A DNA stretch of 26,199 bases from positions 1-26,199 of IMG/VR virus record IMGVR_UViG_3300017975_000037; one strand, written 5' to 3'. The notes under the pieces are model-generated. The model searched no databases, was not told where the DNA came from, and saw nothing but the letters and a program-made list of their open reading frames with translations. A program made the position numbers and the translations under genes. Positions 16,440 through 24,564 of this stretch are shown piece by piece. Source of the DNA: a virus. The stretch's first letter is position 1. Every line of letters begins with the position of its first letter.

Positions 16440-18467
16440 TCATTGGACTACGAGTTGTAGAGGAAATCCCCGCGCTGCATTGAGCGACGTGCCGGCGGCA
16501 TTTTGCACGGTTGCCTGAATGAGGAAGTTCGTCGTGCCGGCGGGTGTGCCGATGGTTGCACGCTTCCCATGACCGCCGCAGCCGCCGATCAGTCCGGCAA
16601 TTCCTAAACACAGGACAGCAAGTGATCCCAAGCGGATCTGTTGCGCGCGGGGGGATACAGCCGCGCGCGCGATCATAAAAACTGCCAAGGCGGCCAATGG
16701 AAAAGCAGCGAGGAGCGGCAAGCAGCCTGAAGGAGAAACCTTGTCTCCGAGGGATCCAGGGATTGACCCGAGATCGCCTGTGACACGAGATGTGGTTTGG
16801 ATTGTGAGCGTGAAGGGGACAGTGGTGTCGGGCATGGCCGTGACAGACGGAGGAGAGAACGTTGGCACCGTGAGTGCCGGCAAATCAGTGGGTGGGGCAA
16901 CGGGCCCGATAGGGCTTGCAATAGGCGGAGCCACAAACGTGATTGTGTAAGGGGAGTTCGCGGGAAAATTCCCATCGGTCGTGAGTTGGAGATTATAGGT
17001 GGCGGTCGTGCCTGCAACTGCGGTGACGGACATATTTTGAGTGCCTGCAAGAGCGATGGAGAAATCGGCGCCGACACCTGTCAGGGCCGCGGTGAGGTTT
17101 GTGCCGGCGGTGTACGAGACCATGAGTTGGGCTGAACGTGCCGCTGTAGCGCGGGGTTCAAATACGACGTTAATGGTGCAACTGGAATTTGCAGGAAGGG
17201 TGGTGGTGCAGGAAGTCGCCTGGGCTTGAAAGTCGGACGGATTTGCTCCCTGGAAGCTGTTGACGACAAGACTTGTGAGCTCAGCGCTGGTCCCGTTAGT
17301 GAGTGTGAATGGCGCGGGAGGAGAAATACCGCCGGTGGGTTCGACGCCGAAATCGTTCGAGGAAGGCGACAGAGTGACCGTGTTCAACGGTTGGCCTAAG
17401 TTCTGATACTGCACGATGCGATTGCGGCCCTGATCTGCGACGAATAGATCGCCCGCCGTGTCGAAAGCAATTTCGCCGGGAGATGAAAGCTGAGTGGCGA
17501 CGACGGAAATTCTTGCGGTAGTGGAATCGTAACGAAGAAGTTCATTGGCTGCTGCGTCGGCAACGAAGAGATTGCCCCCGCCGTCGGTCGCCAGGCCTGC
17601 GGCACAAATTCCAGCAGAATTCACGCCACTCGCTTGCGCGCTGATACAGGATGAAGAGCGGCCTACAAAGCCGGTGACGGCTATTATGGCGCGTGTCTGG
17701 GCGTCGATAGAGAAGACAGTTCCTGTTTCAGGGGAAGCCACAAAGACCCTACGGGCGTCCGGGGTGACGGAAATGCTCGCTGGTTGCGCTACGTGCGCGA
17801 GCAATTCTGCAGGACCGGGAAGCTCAGAAGTGGCGGCATGCAAGACCAGGACAGCGTTTGCGCCGTGGTCCGCGACGTAGAGGTTTCCCGCGTGATCAAG
17901 AGCGATTCCCATAGGTTCGATGAGTTCAATTAACTGGTGCGGTGCCCAGTGTCCGAGAATGCTGCGAATCACACCGGACTCACTGCTGGATGATCCTGCG
18001 ACGCGTCGGATGGTGGAATTGCCACTATCAGCGATGAATATGGTCGCGTCGGAAGCGACGGCCACGCCGCTGCGCATGAGCAGAGAATCCAGTTTCAAAT
18101 CGAGTTGAGCAGAGGTTGCGGGGCCACCATCGCCAAGCGAGCCAGCCTGGGCGACGCCGGCAACAAGCATAAGATTTGGAGCTGCGACTATCGGAGCGCC
18201 GGCGGGCGAAATGAGAGCGACGGGATCAAATGCGAACAGGCGGTTCGGGCTATCGAAAACCGTGAGGTAGACCGGGGAATTCACGGACTGGTCAGCGGCC
18301 GGTCGGGACTGGGCAAGTCCAAGCGAACGGACCGGCAGATTGTTCGCGATAACTAGGGGGGCTGTGGTTGCGCCGCCGGAGGGTTCATTCGCGCCGGGGG
18401 GCAGGGAACGTGCCACCACTGCCGAAGCAATCACCCCCAAAGCGCAGAAGACCACCGGTCGTCGCAA
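16440..18467 (-). CDS. Exported NHL-repeat protein with Ig-like domain and C-terminal membrane segments
   Basis: This 675-residue protein is host-style cargo. A signal peptide covers about 1-20 (VVFCALGVIASAVVA). Residues about 100-360 are NHL-type beta-propeller repeats, each with a strand pair such as ATIFIADSGNSTIRRV, GNLYVADHGANAVLVL and GDLFVADQGRNRIVQY. Residues about 365-470 are a choice-of-anchor/HYDIN-like Ig domain (FTLTNGTSAELTSLVV, CTINVVFEPRATAA). Residues 470-575 are another Ig-like stretch, and two hydrophobic segments lie at about 583-601 and 613-632, the second ending in a lipobox-like LIGGCGG, before a 40-residue tail. The start is TTG 18467, chosen because GGAGAG lies five bases upstream; no ATG gives the signal peptide. 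It is encoded against the virion genes, between the adaptor and the small virion protein, and is probably an acquired host gene. Function unknown; surface binding is plausible. Confidence 0.75.
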   Translation of the reverse strand: MRRPVVFCALGVIASAVVARSLPPGANEPSGGATTAPLVIANNLPVRSLGLAQSRPAADQSVNSPVYLTVFDSPNRLFAFDPVALISPAGAPIVAAPNLMLVAGVAQAGSLGDGGPATSAQLDLKLDSLLMRSGVAVASDATIFIADSGNSTIRRVAGSSSSESGVIRSILGHWAPHQLIELIEPMGIALDHAGNLYVADHGANAVLVLHAATSELPGPAELLAHVAQPASISVTPDARRVFVASPETGTVFSIDAQTRAIIAVTGFVGRSSSCISAQASGVNSAGICAAGLATDGGGNLFVADAAANELLRYDSTTARISVVATQLSSPGEIAFDTAGDLFVADQGRNRIVQYQNLGQPLNTVTLSPSSNDFGVEPTGGISPPAPFTLTNGTSAELTSLVVNSFQGANPSDFQAQATSCTTTLPANSSCTINVVFEPRATAARSAQLMVSYTAGTNLTAALTGVGADFSIALAGTQNMSVTAVAGTTATYNLQLTTDGNFPANSPYTITFVAPPIASPIGPVAPPTDLPALTVPTFSPPSVTAMPDTTVPFTLTIQTTSRVTGDLGSIPGSLGDKVSPSGCLPLLAAFPLAALAVFMIARAAVSPRAQQIRLGSLAVLCLGIAGLIGGCGGHGKRATIGTPAGTTNFLIQATVQNAAGTSLNAARGFPLQLVVQ

Positions 18468-18573
18468 TCAACTCTCCTAGTTCGACGCTTTGGATTCACC
18501 AGCAGGCAATCGGGTTGCGTCAAGAACCTTAAATCATAGCACGAGGCAGAGGCGCGGAAGGCCGCCGCCGCAA

Positions 18574-18614
18574 CTTTTTCACAAGAAAAAGCGCTTAGCC
18601 GGAAGCGGCTGCGC
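18574..18614 (+). promoter_or_regulatory. Two adjacent hairpins in the divergent leader
   Basis: CTTTTTC (18574-18580), ACAA, GAAAAAG (18585-18591) form one perfect 7-base stem. Directly after it, AGCCG (18597-18601), GAAG, CGGCT (18606-18610) form a second, flanked by GCGC arms at 18591-18594 and 18611-18614. The ribosome site GGAGGA of the next gene starts four bases later. They lie in the 159-base gap between two divergent genes, so could act as mRNA leader structure for the rightward operon or, read leftward, near the NHL gene promoter. Confidence 0.4.
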
Positions 18615-18626
18615 TACGGAGGAACC

Positions 18627-18980
18627 ATGGCACTCACATTTACGCTTGTGGACACGTGGGACGATGGCAGACGAATCCACGTCTCCGGCACGGTCGCCGC
18701 GTCAGGAAACTATACGACCGGTGGCGACACGCTCGATCTCTCGCAGGTTCCGATCATCGCCTCGACACAGCCCCCCATCACCGGGACCTCGTGGATGGAT
18801 GGGCTCTCTGGCTACGACTATGTATTTTACCCGGGCACGGCGATGAATTCGAACAAAGTGAAAATATTTCAACAGGGATCCACCTCCGGTGCGTTTCCAG
18901 AACTCGCCGCGGGAGCGTACCCCGGGGGAATTGCCGCCGACACAATCACTTTTTACGGAATATTCCCGAAATTGCAGTAG
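18627..18980 (+). CDS. Small beta-rich phage protein, possibly virion
   Basis: This 117-residue protein is all beta in texture: repeated short strands (LTFTLVDTWDDGRRIHVSGT, YDYVFYPGT, TITFYGIFPKL) with Gly/Thr/Ser turns and no membrane segment or charged coil. It is probably a small structural protein such as a decoration or fibre-associated subunit, but I do not recognise a family. It starts the rightward operon: ATG 18627 has GGAGGA upstream, and the next gene begins 12 bases after its stop. Two hairpins precede its ribosome site. Confidence 0.65.
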   Translation: MALTFTLVDTWDDGRRIHVSGTVAASGNYTTGGDTLDLSQVPIIASTQPPITGTSWMDGLSGYDYVFYPGTAMNSNKVKIFQQGSTSGAFPELAAGAYPGGIAADTITFYGIFPKLQ

Positions 18981-18992
18981 GGCCTGTGCCAG

Positions 18993-21377
18993 ATGAGCAT
19001 TGAAACTTTCACGCCTCTCCCGCTAACGACGTTCGGCTCCTGGGTAACGCTGCTCGACCCGTCGGACGTGCCGCCAGGAATGTCGCCCAGCCTTGCCGAC
19101 GTGGAGTTCTTCCCAGGCGGAGTGCGCACACGGCCCGGTCTCGTTTCCCAGTTTCCGCTGATGCCAGGCACCCCGAACATCAATGGCCTGAAAACCTACG
19201 GGACGACGAATCTCGTCCAGCGACTGCTGGTCCTCGACTCGCTCGGCAATCTTTACAAGGAAGGCTCTCCCGGTGTTCTCTCGAATATCGCTGCAGGAAT
19301 CCGGCCGAGTCTCTACTTTGCCTCGACGACACAATTTGGCCGTGAGTACATGGCCTTTTCGGATGGGCTCGTCGGGCAGGATTTGCCGCGACAATACGAC
19401 GACACGTACTTTGATCGTGTGAGCCAGGTGGGGCCCGGCGAGGGTCCCTCGGTTGCCGACGCCGCCGATCCAGGCAGCATTTCACCAGGCGTGCATCAGT
19501 GCGCGGTCGTTTTCGCGACGAGGCAAGGCTACTGGACAGTTCCTTCTCCGCCGATTGGCTGGACGGCGGTTGGCTCAAAGAAAGTCAATATCACAAACAT
19601 TCCCACCGGGCCATCGAATATTGTTCAGCGCCTGCTAACGTTCACCGCGGCGGGTGGTGCCAGTTTCTATCACGTGCCGGCGACGATGGTGATCAATGAC
19701 AATACCACCACGTCGCTCGAAGTGGATTTCTCCGACACAATCCTGCTCAGCGGCGTCAGCATGGATTACCTATTCGGCCAAATCGAGCTGCCCAATCAAG
19801 TCGGTGTAGTGGACTATGCCGAGCGGATTTTCTGGTGGGGCGAACGGTCGAAAATGCCGAACTGGCGTAATCCCACCTTCGACGGTGGCTGGGACGCATC
19901 GGGCAACGGGCGCCCCCTCGGGTGGCAGTTAGATCCCGTAAACGGAGCCGGCGGAAGCCGCGAATCCGTCGACGTAATTTGGGGTGATGCCTACCGGATC
20001 ACGGCGGACGGTGTGACAATTGTCCGTGGCGAGATTTCGCAGAACGCCATCACGGACGCAACGGGGAATCCATTGTTTCTGAACAACACGGATTATTCCG
20101 TGCGCGCTCGCATAAAGCGCAGCTCGAATTTGTCGGCGGGAACCCTGCGCATCAATGCCTACAGCCCTTCTATGGGTCTTATCGGTACGGGTTTGGCCAT
20201 CACACCCGTTCAGGCAACCACGGCATATCAGGAATTCACGGCCGACCTCTTTCCGCCCCAGACTTCACTGCCCTCAGATCTCATGCTGCGAGTTTATGCG
20301 GACGGGCTGCCGGCACCCAGCGGGGAGTCTTTCCTGGTGGACAACATCGAAGTCTTTGCAACCAATGCGGCCCAGAACGCCTCGCTCGTGCGCGCTTCCG
20401 CCACGGAGGCTCCGGAAAGCTACGACGGTGTGAGTGGCATCATGGAAATCGCTGTAAATAACGGGCAGGGAATTCGCTGCGCGTTCAAGCTGCGCAACAA
20501 CCTCTACTTCGTGAAAGAGCGCAGCATGTACGTCACGGCGACGGACGGGGTTAATGAGCCGGCGCTTTGGGCGGTTGAAGAGGTCTCGAATAAAGTCGGC
20601 ACACCCTCCGCGCATGGTGTTGGCATCGGTGAGGAGTGGGTCGTGATCGCGGGCCGCTCGGGCCTCTACTTATTCGACGGCAGTGAGCCCATCAAGCTTT
20701 CGCAAGAGATCCAGCCCACGTGGGACACCATCAACTGGCAGTCCGGCCAAGTTCTATGGGTGCAAGTGGACACGCAGCATAAGCGAATCCTCACCGGTGT
20801 CCCGATGGGGAGTGCCACGCAACCGAATCAGATCCTCATGCTCGACTATACGGAAGGATTCCAGGACCCGCTTGTCTCCATGTTCACGACGCCGGAGCGC
20901 GCGCGGAAATGGGCGCAGTGGATGATCCCGGCAAATTCGTGCGGCCTCATTGAACGGCCGACAGGCGTCGCGCAGATCTTTCTCGGAACGAACAATGGCA
21001 GCACAAAAATCTATGCGCTGACGGAAGGTCAGTACTCGGATGACGGCAATGCGATCAATTCCTTTTACACGACTGCGTATCTTTCGAGCACAGGGATCAG
21101 CGGCCGGAATTTGTTTGGTTACCTCACCGCGTACGTGCAAGGCGCAGGATCGCTGGCGTTGTCTTCCTATTCTCCCGGCGATGCAGTCGAAACATCGCTT
21201 GGTACCTGGACGCTTGCTTCGCCTGCGAGCCGGGACATGGAGCAGTTCACGAACGTGCTGGCCGAGCGCATTTCTTACCAGGTTGGCACGAATGCAGTGG
21301 GCTCTTGGTTCTCAATGACGAAACTCGTGCCCTGGGCCAAGTCGGATCCGTTTGCAATTGTTCGCGGCACAAATTAG
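18993..21377 (+). CDS. Large virion protein, tail-hub/stabilisation-like beta-propeller with inserted carbohydrate-binding-like domain
   Basis: This 794-residue protein is strand-rich. The N-terminus (DPSDVPPGMSPSLADVEFFP, then VRTRPGL) and the C-terminal half (LRNNLYFVKERSMYVTATDG, EEWVVIAGRSGLYLFDG, HKRILTGVPMG) look like blades of a propeller. Such proteins close the portal vertex in short-tailed phages (the P22 gp10 hub group), and the place between adaptor-level and ejection-type genes agrees; this is inference. Residues about 288-455 form a separate jelly-roll-like module (NWRNPTFDGGWDASGNGRPL ... ESFLVDNIEVF) like carbohydrate-binding modules, so the protein may also touch the cell surface. 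ATG 18993 is 12 bases after the upstream stop. It could instead be a surface-fibre or baseplate-like protein. Confidence 0.65.
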   Translation: MSIETFTPLPLTTFGSWVTLLDPSDVPPGMSPSLADVEFFPGGVRTRPGLVSQFPLMPGTPNINGLKTYGTTNLVQRLLVLDSLGNLYKEGSPGVLSNIAAGIRPSLYFASTTQFGREYMAFSDGLVGQDLPRQYDDTYFDRVSQVGPGEGPSVADAADPGSISPGVHQCAVVFATRQGYWTVPSPPIGWTAVGSKKVNITNIPTGPSNIVQRLLTFTAAGGASFYHVPATMVINDNTTTSLEVDFSDTILLSGVSMDYLFGQIELPNQVGVVDYAERIFWWGERSKMPNWRNPTFDGGWDASGNGRPLGWQLDPVNGAGGSRESVDVIWGDAYRITADGVTIVRGEISQNAITDATGNPLFLNNTDYSVRARIKRSSNLSAGTLRINAYSPSMGLIGTGLAITPVQATTAYQEFTADLFPPQTSLPSDLMLRVYADGLPAPSGESFLVDNIEVFATNAAQNASLVRASATEAPESYDGVSGIMEIAVNNGQGIRCAFKLRNNLYFVKERSMYVTATDGVNEPALWAVEEVSNKVGTPSAHGVGIGEEWVVIAGRSGLYLFDGSEPIKLSQEIQPTWDTINWQSGQVLWVQVDTQHKRILTGVPMGSATQPNQILMLDYTEGFQDPLVSMFTTPERARKWAQWMIPANSCGLIERPTGVAQIFLGTNNGSTKIYALTEGQYSDDGNAINSFYTTAYLSSTGISGRNLFGYLTAYVQGAGSLALSSYSPGDAVETSLGTWTLASPASRDMEQFTNVLAERISYQVGTNAVGSWFSMTKLVPWAKSDPFAIVRGTN

Positions 21378-21418
21378 ATCGTGTAGCGAGCACACCTGGA
21401 AATCGTTCTCCCCACTCG

Positions 21419-22429
21419 ATGCTGACTGTTCCACAAATTGAAGCGCTGCGGCGCACGAATCCGCAGCTCTATGAAGCGATGAAGCGGCTCGCGCAAGCGT
21501 CGCTAGGCCCGAATCAGGGCTGGAGCCTGGATAGCCAGGTCACCGACGGGACAAATTATGCGCGCATCGTGTCTACAGCTCTGACGGCAGGAAAACTCGA
21601 TCCGACGAGACCGGGGATGCTGATGAAGGGCTCGGTCCCGCCCACCTGGTCGGGCGCGATGACCTACGTCTCAACCACGACGACCATCACCTGGAGGTGG
21701 ACCGGCCTTTCGATATCGCGCGCGGACGGCACGAACACTTCGGTTCCCGATGGATCGCTGGATGTAACCGGCCTGACGCCAGCGACGACGTATTATTTTT
21801 ATCCTTATTGGGATGATGTGGCGCTGGCAATCAACTGGGTGGCAAGCGGCGTCGGCACTCCCCCCAACGCTCAAACCGCAAAAACAAATTCCGCCGCGCA
21901 GCAGCAATCGTTGCAGGGACTTATTCCACTCTCGCAAGGCGCCATAACAGCGGCGACAACGGCTTCCGGCACGGGCGGCGGCTCAGGAGGCGGCAGCGGG
22001 AGCTGCCTGCGTGCTGGCACGATCGTGCTCACTGAAGAGCGAGGCAGCGTTCCGATCGAATCCTGTATCGTCGGAGAACATCTCAGGTGCCCCGGCGCGG
22101 CGGCGGGAAGTGAGGCTTGGACGCGGGTCCTCCAATTACAGGTGCGCGACGCAGACACTTTCATTCGGCTGCATTTCTCAAACGCCGAGACTCTCGACGT
22201 GACGCCGCACCATATCTTCACGCTCGCGGACGGCTCGCCGATGCGCGCCGAGCGGCTTTGCTTGAGCGACATTCTCGTGGGGCGCTTCGGCCGCGTCACG
22301 CTCAAGAAGATCGAGGCCATTGTCGAGAACAGCAAAAAAGTGACGTTGAGCTGCGAGCCAACGCACCAGTTCTTTGCAGGCGGTTTTGCGGCCAGCGTGC
22401 TGACGCACAACTACACGTTCACCTCATGA
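21419..22429 (+). CDS. FN3-like phage protein with C-terminal Hint (intein/BIL-type) domain
   Basis: This 336-residue protein has a helical start (1-35), an FN3-like domain about 75-150 (TTTTITWRWTGLSISR, then LDVTGLTPATTYYFYPYW), a Gln/Ala linker, a Gly/Ser spacer (183-195) and a full Hint domain at 196-331. Hint landmarks: Cys196 opening CLRAGTIVLTEERGSVPIE; block B VTPHHIFTLADG with Thr262-Pro263-His264-His265; and the end block THQFFAGGFAASVLTHN closing on His330-Asn331. Hint domains cut at their own ends through an N-S shift and Asn cyclisation. Only five residues (YTFTS) follow, and the +1 residue is Tyr, which cannot act as splicing nucleophile, so cleavage or transfer is expected rather than splicing. 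It starts 41 bases after the hub-like gene without a strong ribosome site; ATG 21305 inside the upstream gene is in frame but unlikely. The next gene starts 4 bases after its stop. Confidence 0.8.
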   Translation: MLTVPQIEALRRTNPQLYEAMKRLAQASLGPNQGWSLDSQVTDGTNYARIVSTALTAGKLDPTRPGMLMKGSVPPTWSGAMTYVSTTTTITWRWTGLSISRADGTNTSVPDGSLDVTGLTPATTYYFYPYWDDVALAINWVASGVGTPPNAQTAKTNSAAQQQSLQGLIPLSQGAITAATTASGTGGGSGGGSGSCLRAGTIVLTEERGSVPIESCIVGEHLRCPGAAAGSEAWTRVLQLQVRDADTFIRLHFSNAETLDVTPHHIFTLADGSPMRAERLCLSDILVGRFGRVTLKKIEAIVENSKKVTLSCEPTHQFFAGGFAASVLTHNYTFTS

Positions 22430-22433
22430 GCTC

Positions 22434-22766
22434 GTGATGACAGGGCGCCGTTACTACCTCACGACTTATGGCGACTGGCTGCGGCACTCCGCGCGGTTTG
22501 CGAATTCGCACTGGCTGTCCTTGAGCGAGCAGCGGAACGAATCATCGCCAATTCTCGTTCTCATCGAGGCCGACGAAGGCGTGCATCTCGTTTTAGAAGA
22601 TGACAAGGCATTCAAAGCGCTGCCGCACCCGCTCACGCAGAAGCCCATTTCGGAGGCCGCCCAGATCGCACTCGCCGGGCAAGGGATTGCGCAGGGGGCC
22701 ACCACATTTGAAGTTGCAGAGTCGCTAGGCAGCAAACATCCGCTCCTGCGCTATCGCGTATTTTGA
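22434..22766 (+). CDS. Small phage protein of unknown function
   Basis: I do not recognise this 110-residue protein. It begins RRYYLTTYGDWLRHSARFAN, has a beta-type middle (ILVLIEADEGVHLVLEDD), then a mixed tail ending HPLLRYRVF. There is no signal, membrane segment or metal motif. It starts 4 bases after the Hint-domain gene and ends 3 bases before the GNAT-like gene, so the three are translationally coupled. GTG 22434 and ATG 22437 are adjacent in-frame starts. A role as partner or target of the Hint protein is possible from position only. Confidence 0.6.
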   Translation: MMTGRRYYLTTYGDWLRHSARFANSHWLSLSEQRNESSPILVLIEADEGVHLVLEDDKAFKALPHPLTQKPISEAAQIALAGQGIAQGATTFEVAESLGSKHPLLRYRVF

Positions 22767-22769
22767 CCC

Positions 22770-23174
22770 GTGTCCGTCCGCGCCTATACGGAAGCCGACC
22801 TCGATGCGCTGCGGCGCATGCACGAGCAACAGGGGTTCGACTACGCGTTTCCTGACATTGCGGACCCGGTTTTTGTCTCGAAGCTCGCGGTCGTGGACGA
22901 TTCCGGCCAAGCGGTTATGGCCTCGCTCGCGCGCCTGACATGCGAGATTTATTTGCTAGCGGATTCAAAAGCCGGGACACCGCGTGAGCGCTACAAACGG
23001 ATGTTGCAGCTGCACAACGTAGCCGAGCATGACCTGCTCTCGCGTGGTCTCGACGACGCGCATGCCTGGCTGCCGCCGTCCATCGCCAAGCGATTCGGGC
23101 GGCGGCTCGAAGCGCTCGGCTGGGTGCGCGATGATGCTTGGACGCCTTATTGCCGGCGCCTTCGCCTGAAGTGA
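22770..23174 (+). CDS. GNAT-like acetyltransferase, reduced
   Basis: This 134-residue protein has the outline of a GNAT N-acetyltransferase: the opening SVRAYTEADLDALRRMHEQQ, a strand with LAVVDDSGQAVMASLARL, and the closing helix-strand RRLEALGWVRDDAWTPYCRR. The usual acetyl-CoA loop (Q/R-x-x-G-x-G/A) is not evident where it should be, near 70-85, and the middle helix carries RERYKRMLQLHNVAEHDLLS instead, so activity is doubtful. GNAT proteins use acetyl-CoA to modify amines. It starts with GTG three bases after the preceding stop. Substrate unknown; modification of a phage or host protein is possible. Confidence 0.6.
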   Translation: MSVRAYTEADLDALRRMHEQQGFDYAFPDIADPVFVSKLAVVDDSGQAVMASLARLTCEIYLLADSKAGTPRERYKRMLQLHNVAEHDLLSRGLDDAHAWLPPSIAKRFGRRLEALGWVRDDAWTPYCRRLRLK

Positions 23175-23259
23175 AGCCGGTGTAAATTCCGACATCGGGA
23201 TAAGGAATCACTTCATTTCAATTCTTCGAATTCGAGTTTCTCTTCTCTCGGGGGGACCT

Positions 23260-23814
23260 ATGTCTCGTGGAGCGCAACACACGACCCGTCAACTGGCCGA
23301 CCAACAATTGCAACAACAGAACCAACTCATTTCGCAGGCGAATCAGCAAGGCCTCCAAGACCGCTCATTACTCATGCCCTCGATCCAGAGTCTCTTGACC
23401 AGTCCCGGCTATACTCCGGCGCAGCAATCGGACATCACGCAGCAAAGCATGGGCGCCACTAACACCGCCTTCGATGCGCTGCGTGAGCGCGCCGCCAATC
23501 GCGCCGCCGCTACCAACGACACGGCCGGCTTTGCCGACTTGACCGCACAACTCGGCCGCGAGCAGGCACAGGCCCTCGCGAACCAGGCGCAGCAGAACCA
23601 AATCGCGTTCGCCAATCAACAATACAAGGAGCAGCTCGCCGGGTTGAATGCGCTAGGGCAAACTTACGGGATTGACACAAATTTGCTTGGCCACGCCATG
23701 GGCGTTCCGGCGCAGTTGCTCGGCGTCCGTCAGCGCGCGTCCGGGGGATCCTCAACTGGCGGGATGGGTGGCCTTTTCGGAGTGGGCTCCGGCATCGCTT
23801 CGCTTTTCGGATAG
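23260..23814 (+). CDS. Gln/Ala-rich protein, ejection-type candidate
   Basis: This 184-residue protein is strongly Gln-, Ala- and Asn-rich and mostly helical (QLADQQLQQQNQLISQANQQ; GREQAQALANQAQQNQIAFA), with a Gly-rich amphipathic end (GGMGGLFGVGSGIASLFG) that could insert in a membrane. Podovirus ejection proteins that are injected with DNA have similar helical Gln/Ala-rich bodies, and the position after the tail genes and before lysis genes agrees. No enzymatic domain is seen. ATG 23260 has a G-rich run (GGGGGG) five bases upstream. The call is by composition. Confidence 0.5.
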   Translation: MSRGAQHTTRQLADQQLQQQNQLISQANQQGLQDRSLLMPSIQSLLTSPGYTPAQQSDITQQSMGATNTAFDALRERAANRAAATNDTAGFADLTAQLGREQAQALANQAQQNQIAFANQQYKEQLAGLNALGQTYGIDTNLLGHAMGVPAQLLGVRQRASGGSSTGGMGGLFGVGSGIASLFG

Positions 23815-23866
23815 GCAAGAGCGAAGGAGTAGCTGCTGGAGCATCCCGCTAGTCCCCTGGGTCCTC

Positions 23867-24127
23867 ATGCGCAAGTTCCTTGATCCCTATTGGTGGAGAT
23901 TCGCACTGGCATTACTGGTGCAATTTGTTGTTTTTATCCGCTGGATCTATCGGCGCATTCGCGATGATGAGCTCAACCGGGCATTCATCCGCGATATGGC
24001 CACGAACCATCTACCACGCATCTACGAACTGCTCGAGAAGCTCTGCGGTCAGCAGGGAATTGAGCAGTCACCGCGACCTCCGATCCGCTGGGTGGACCTA
24101 CGTGGCCGCCGGAACGTGCCTCACTGA
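23867..24127 (+). CDS. Small single-pass membrane protein upstream of the transglycosylase
   Basis: This 86-residue protein has one hydrophobic segment at about 9-27 (WWRFALALLVQFVVFIRWIY) followed by a basic stretch RRIRDDELNR and a helical polar tail. Its stop is two bases before the transglycosylase start, so they are coupled. It could be a pinholin or signal-anchor partner of lysis. The ribosome site before ATG 23867 is weak. A longer frame starting at 23672 would overlap the Gln-rich gene and is not favoured. Confidence 0.5.
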   Translation: MRKFLDPYWWRFALALLVQFVVFIRWIYRRIRDDELNRAFIRDMATNHLPRIYELLEKLCGQQGIEQSPRPPIRWVDLRGRRNVPH

Positions 24128-24129
24128 AA

Positions 24130-24564
24130 ATGAACTCGCCCTCTCCCGCATTGCTTGCCCTTACGCGCACAAGTGCCGTCCAACATTTGTTGGACCCGGC
24201 CCTCGTGTGCGCGGTCGTCGAGCAGGAATCGGCTTGGGACACATTTGCGGTTCGGTACGAGCCTGCTTTTCGATCCCGTTACGTCGCGCCCCTAAACCTG
24301 CCTGCCACCGAAGAAATCACACGTTCCATTTCGTGGGGGTTGATGCAGGTCATGGGACAGGTTGCGCGCGAGCATGGATTCTCGGAGATGCCCCTCGCCG
24401 CACTTTGTGATCCAGCTTACGGGCTGAATATAGGCTGTGAAGTCCTTTCTGCAAAAATGACCGCGGGGGGTGGCGAACCCTCTCGAGCACTTCAGTTGTG
24501 GAATGGCGGCGCAAATCGCAGCTATGCAAGCGAAGTTCTTTCGCGCGTTTCTCGATATCGCTGA
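24130..24564 (+). CDS. Lytic transglycosylase (SLT domain)
   Basis: This 144-residue protein is a compact SLT-type lytic transglycosylase, which cleaves the MurNAc-GlcNAc bond to form anhydroMurNAc. The landmarks are all present: catalytic Glu33 in CAVVEQESAWD, the ISWGLMQVMG motif (67-76), the LNIGCEVLSAKM helix (99-110), and the ALQLWNGGANRSYASEV motif (120-136). There is no signal peptide, so export would rely on the holin or on virion carriage. It starts two bases after the small membrane protein. It is about the minimal size for the domain and looks intact. Confidence 0.88.
   Translation: MNSPSPALLALTRTSAVQHLLDPALVCAVVEQESAWDTFAVRYEPAFRSRYVAPLNLPATEEITRSISWGLMQVMGQVAREHGFSEMPLAALCDPAYGLNIGCEVLSAKMTAGGGEPSRALQLWNGGANRSYASEVLSRVSRYR

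Noticed and set aside
21305-21418. Upstream ATG extending the Hint-domain protein by 38 residues
   Set aside because: It would overlap the hub-like gene in another frame, and the added residues are shadow-like; ATG 21419 starts a clean helix.
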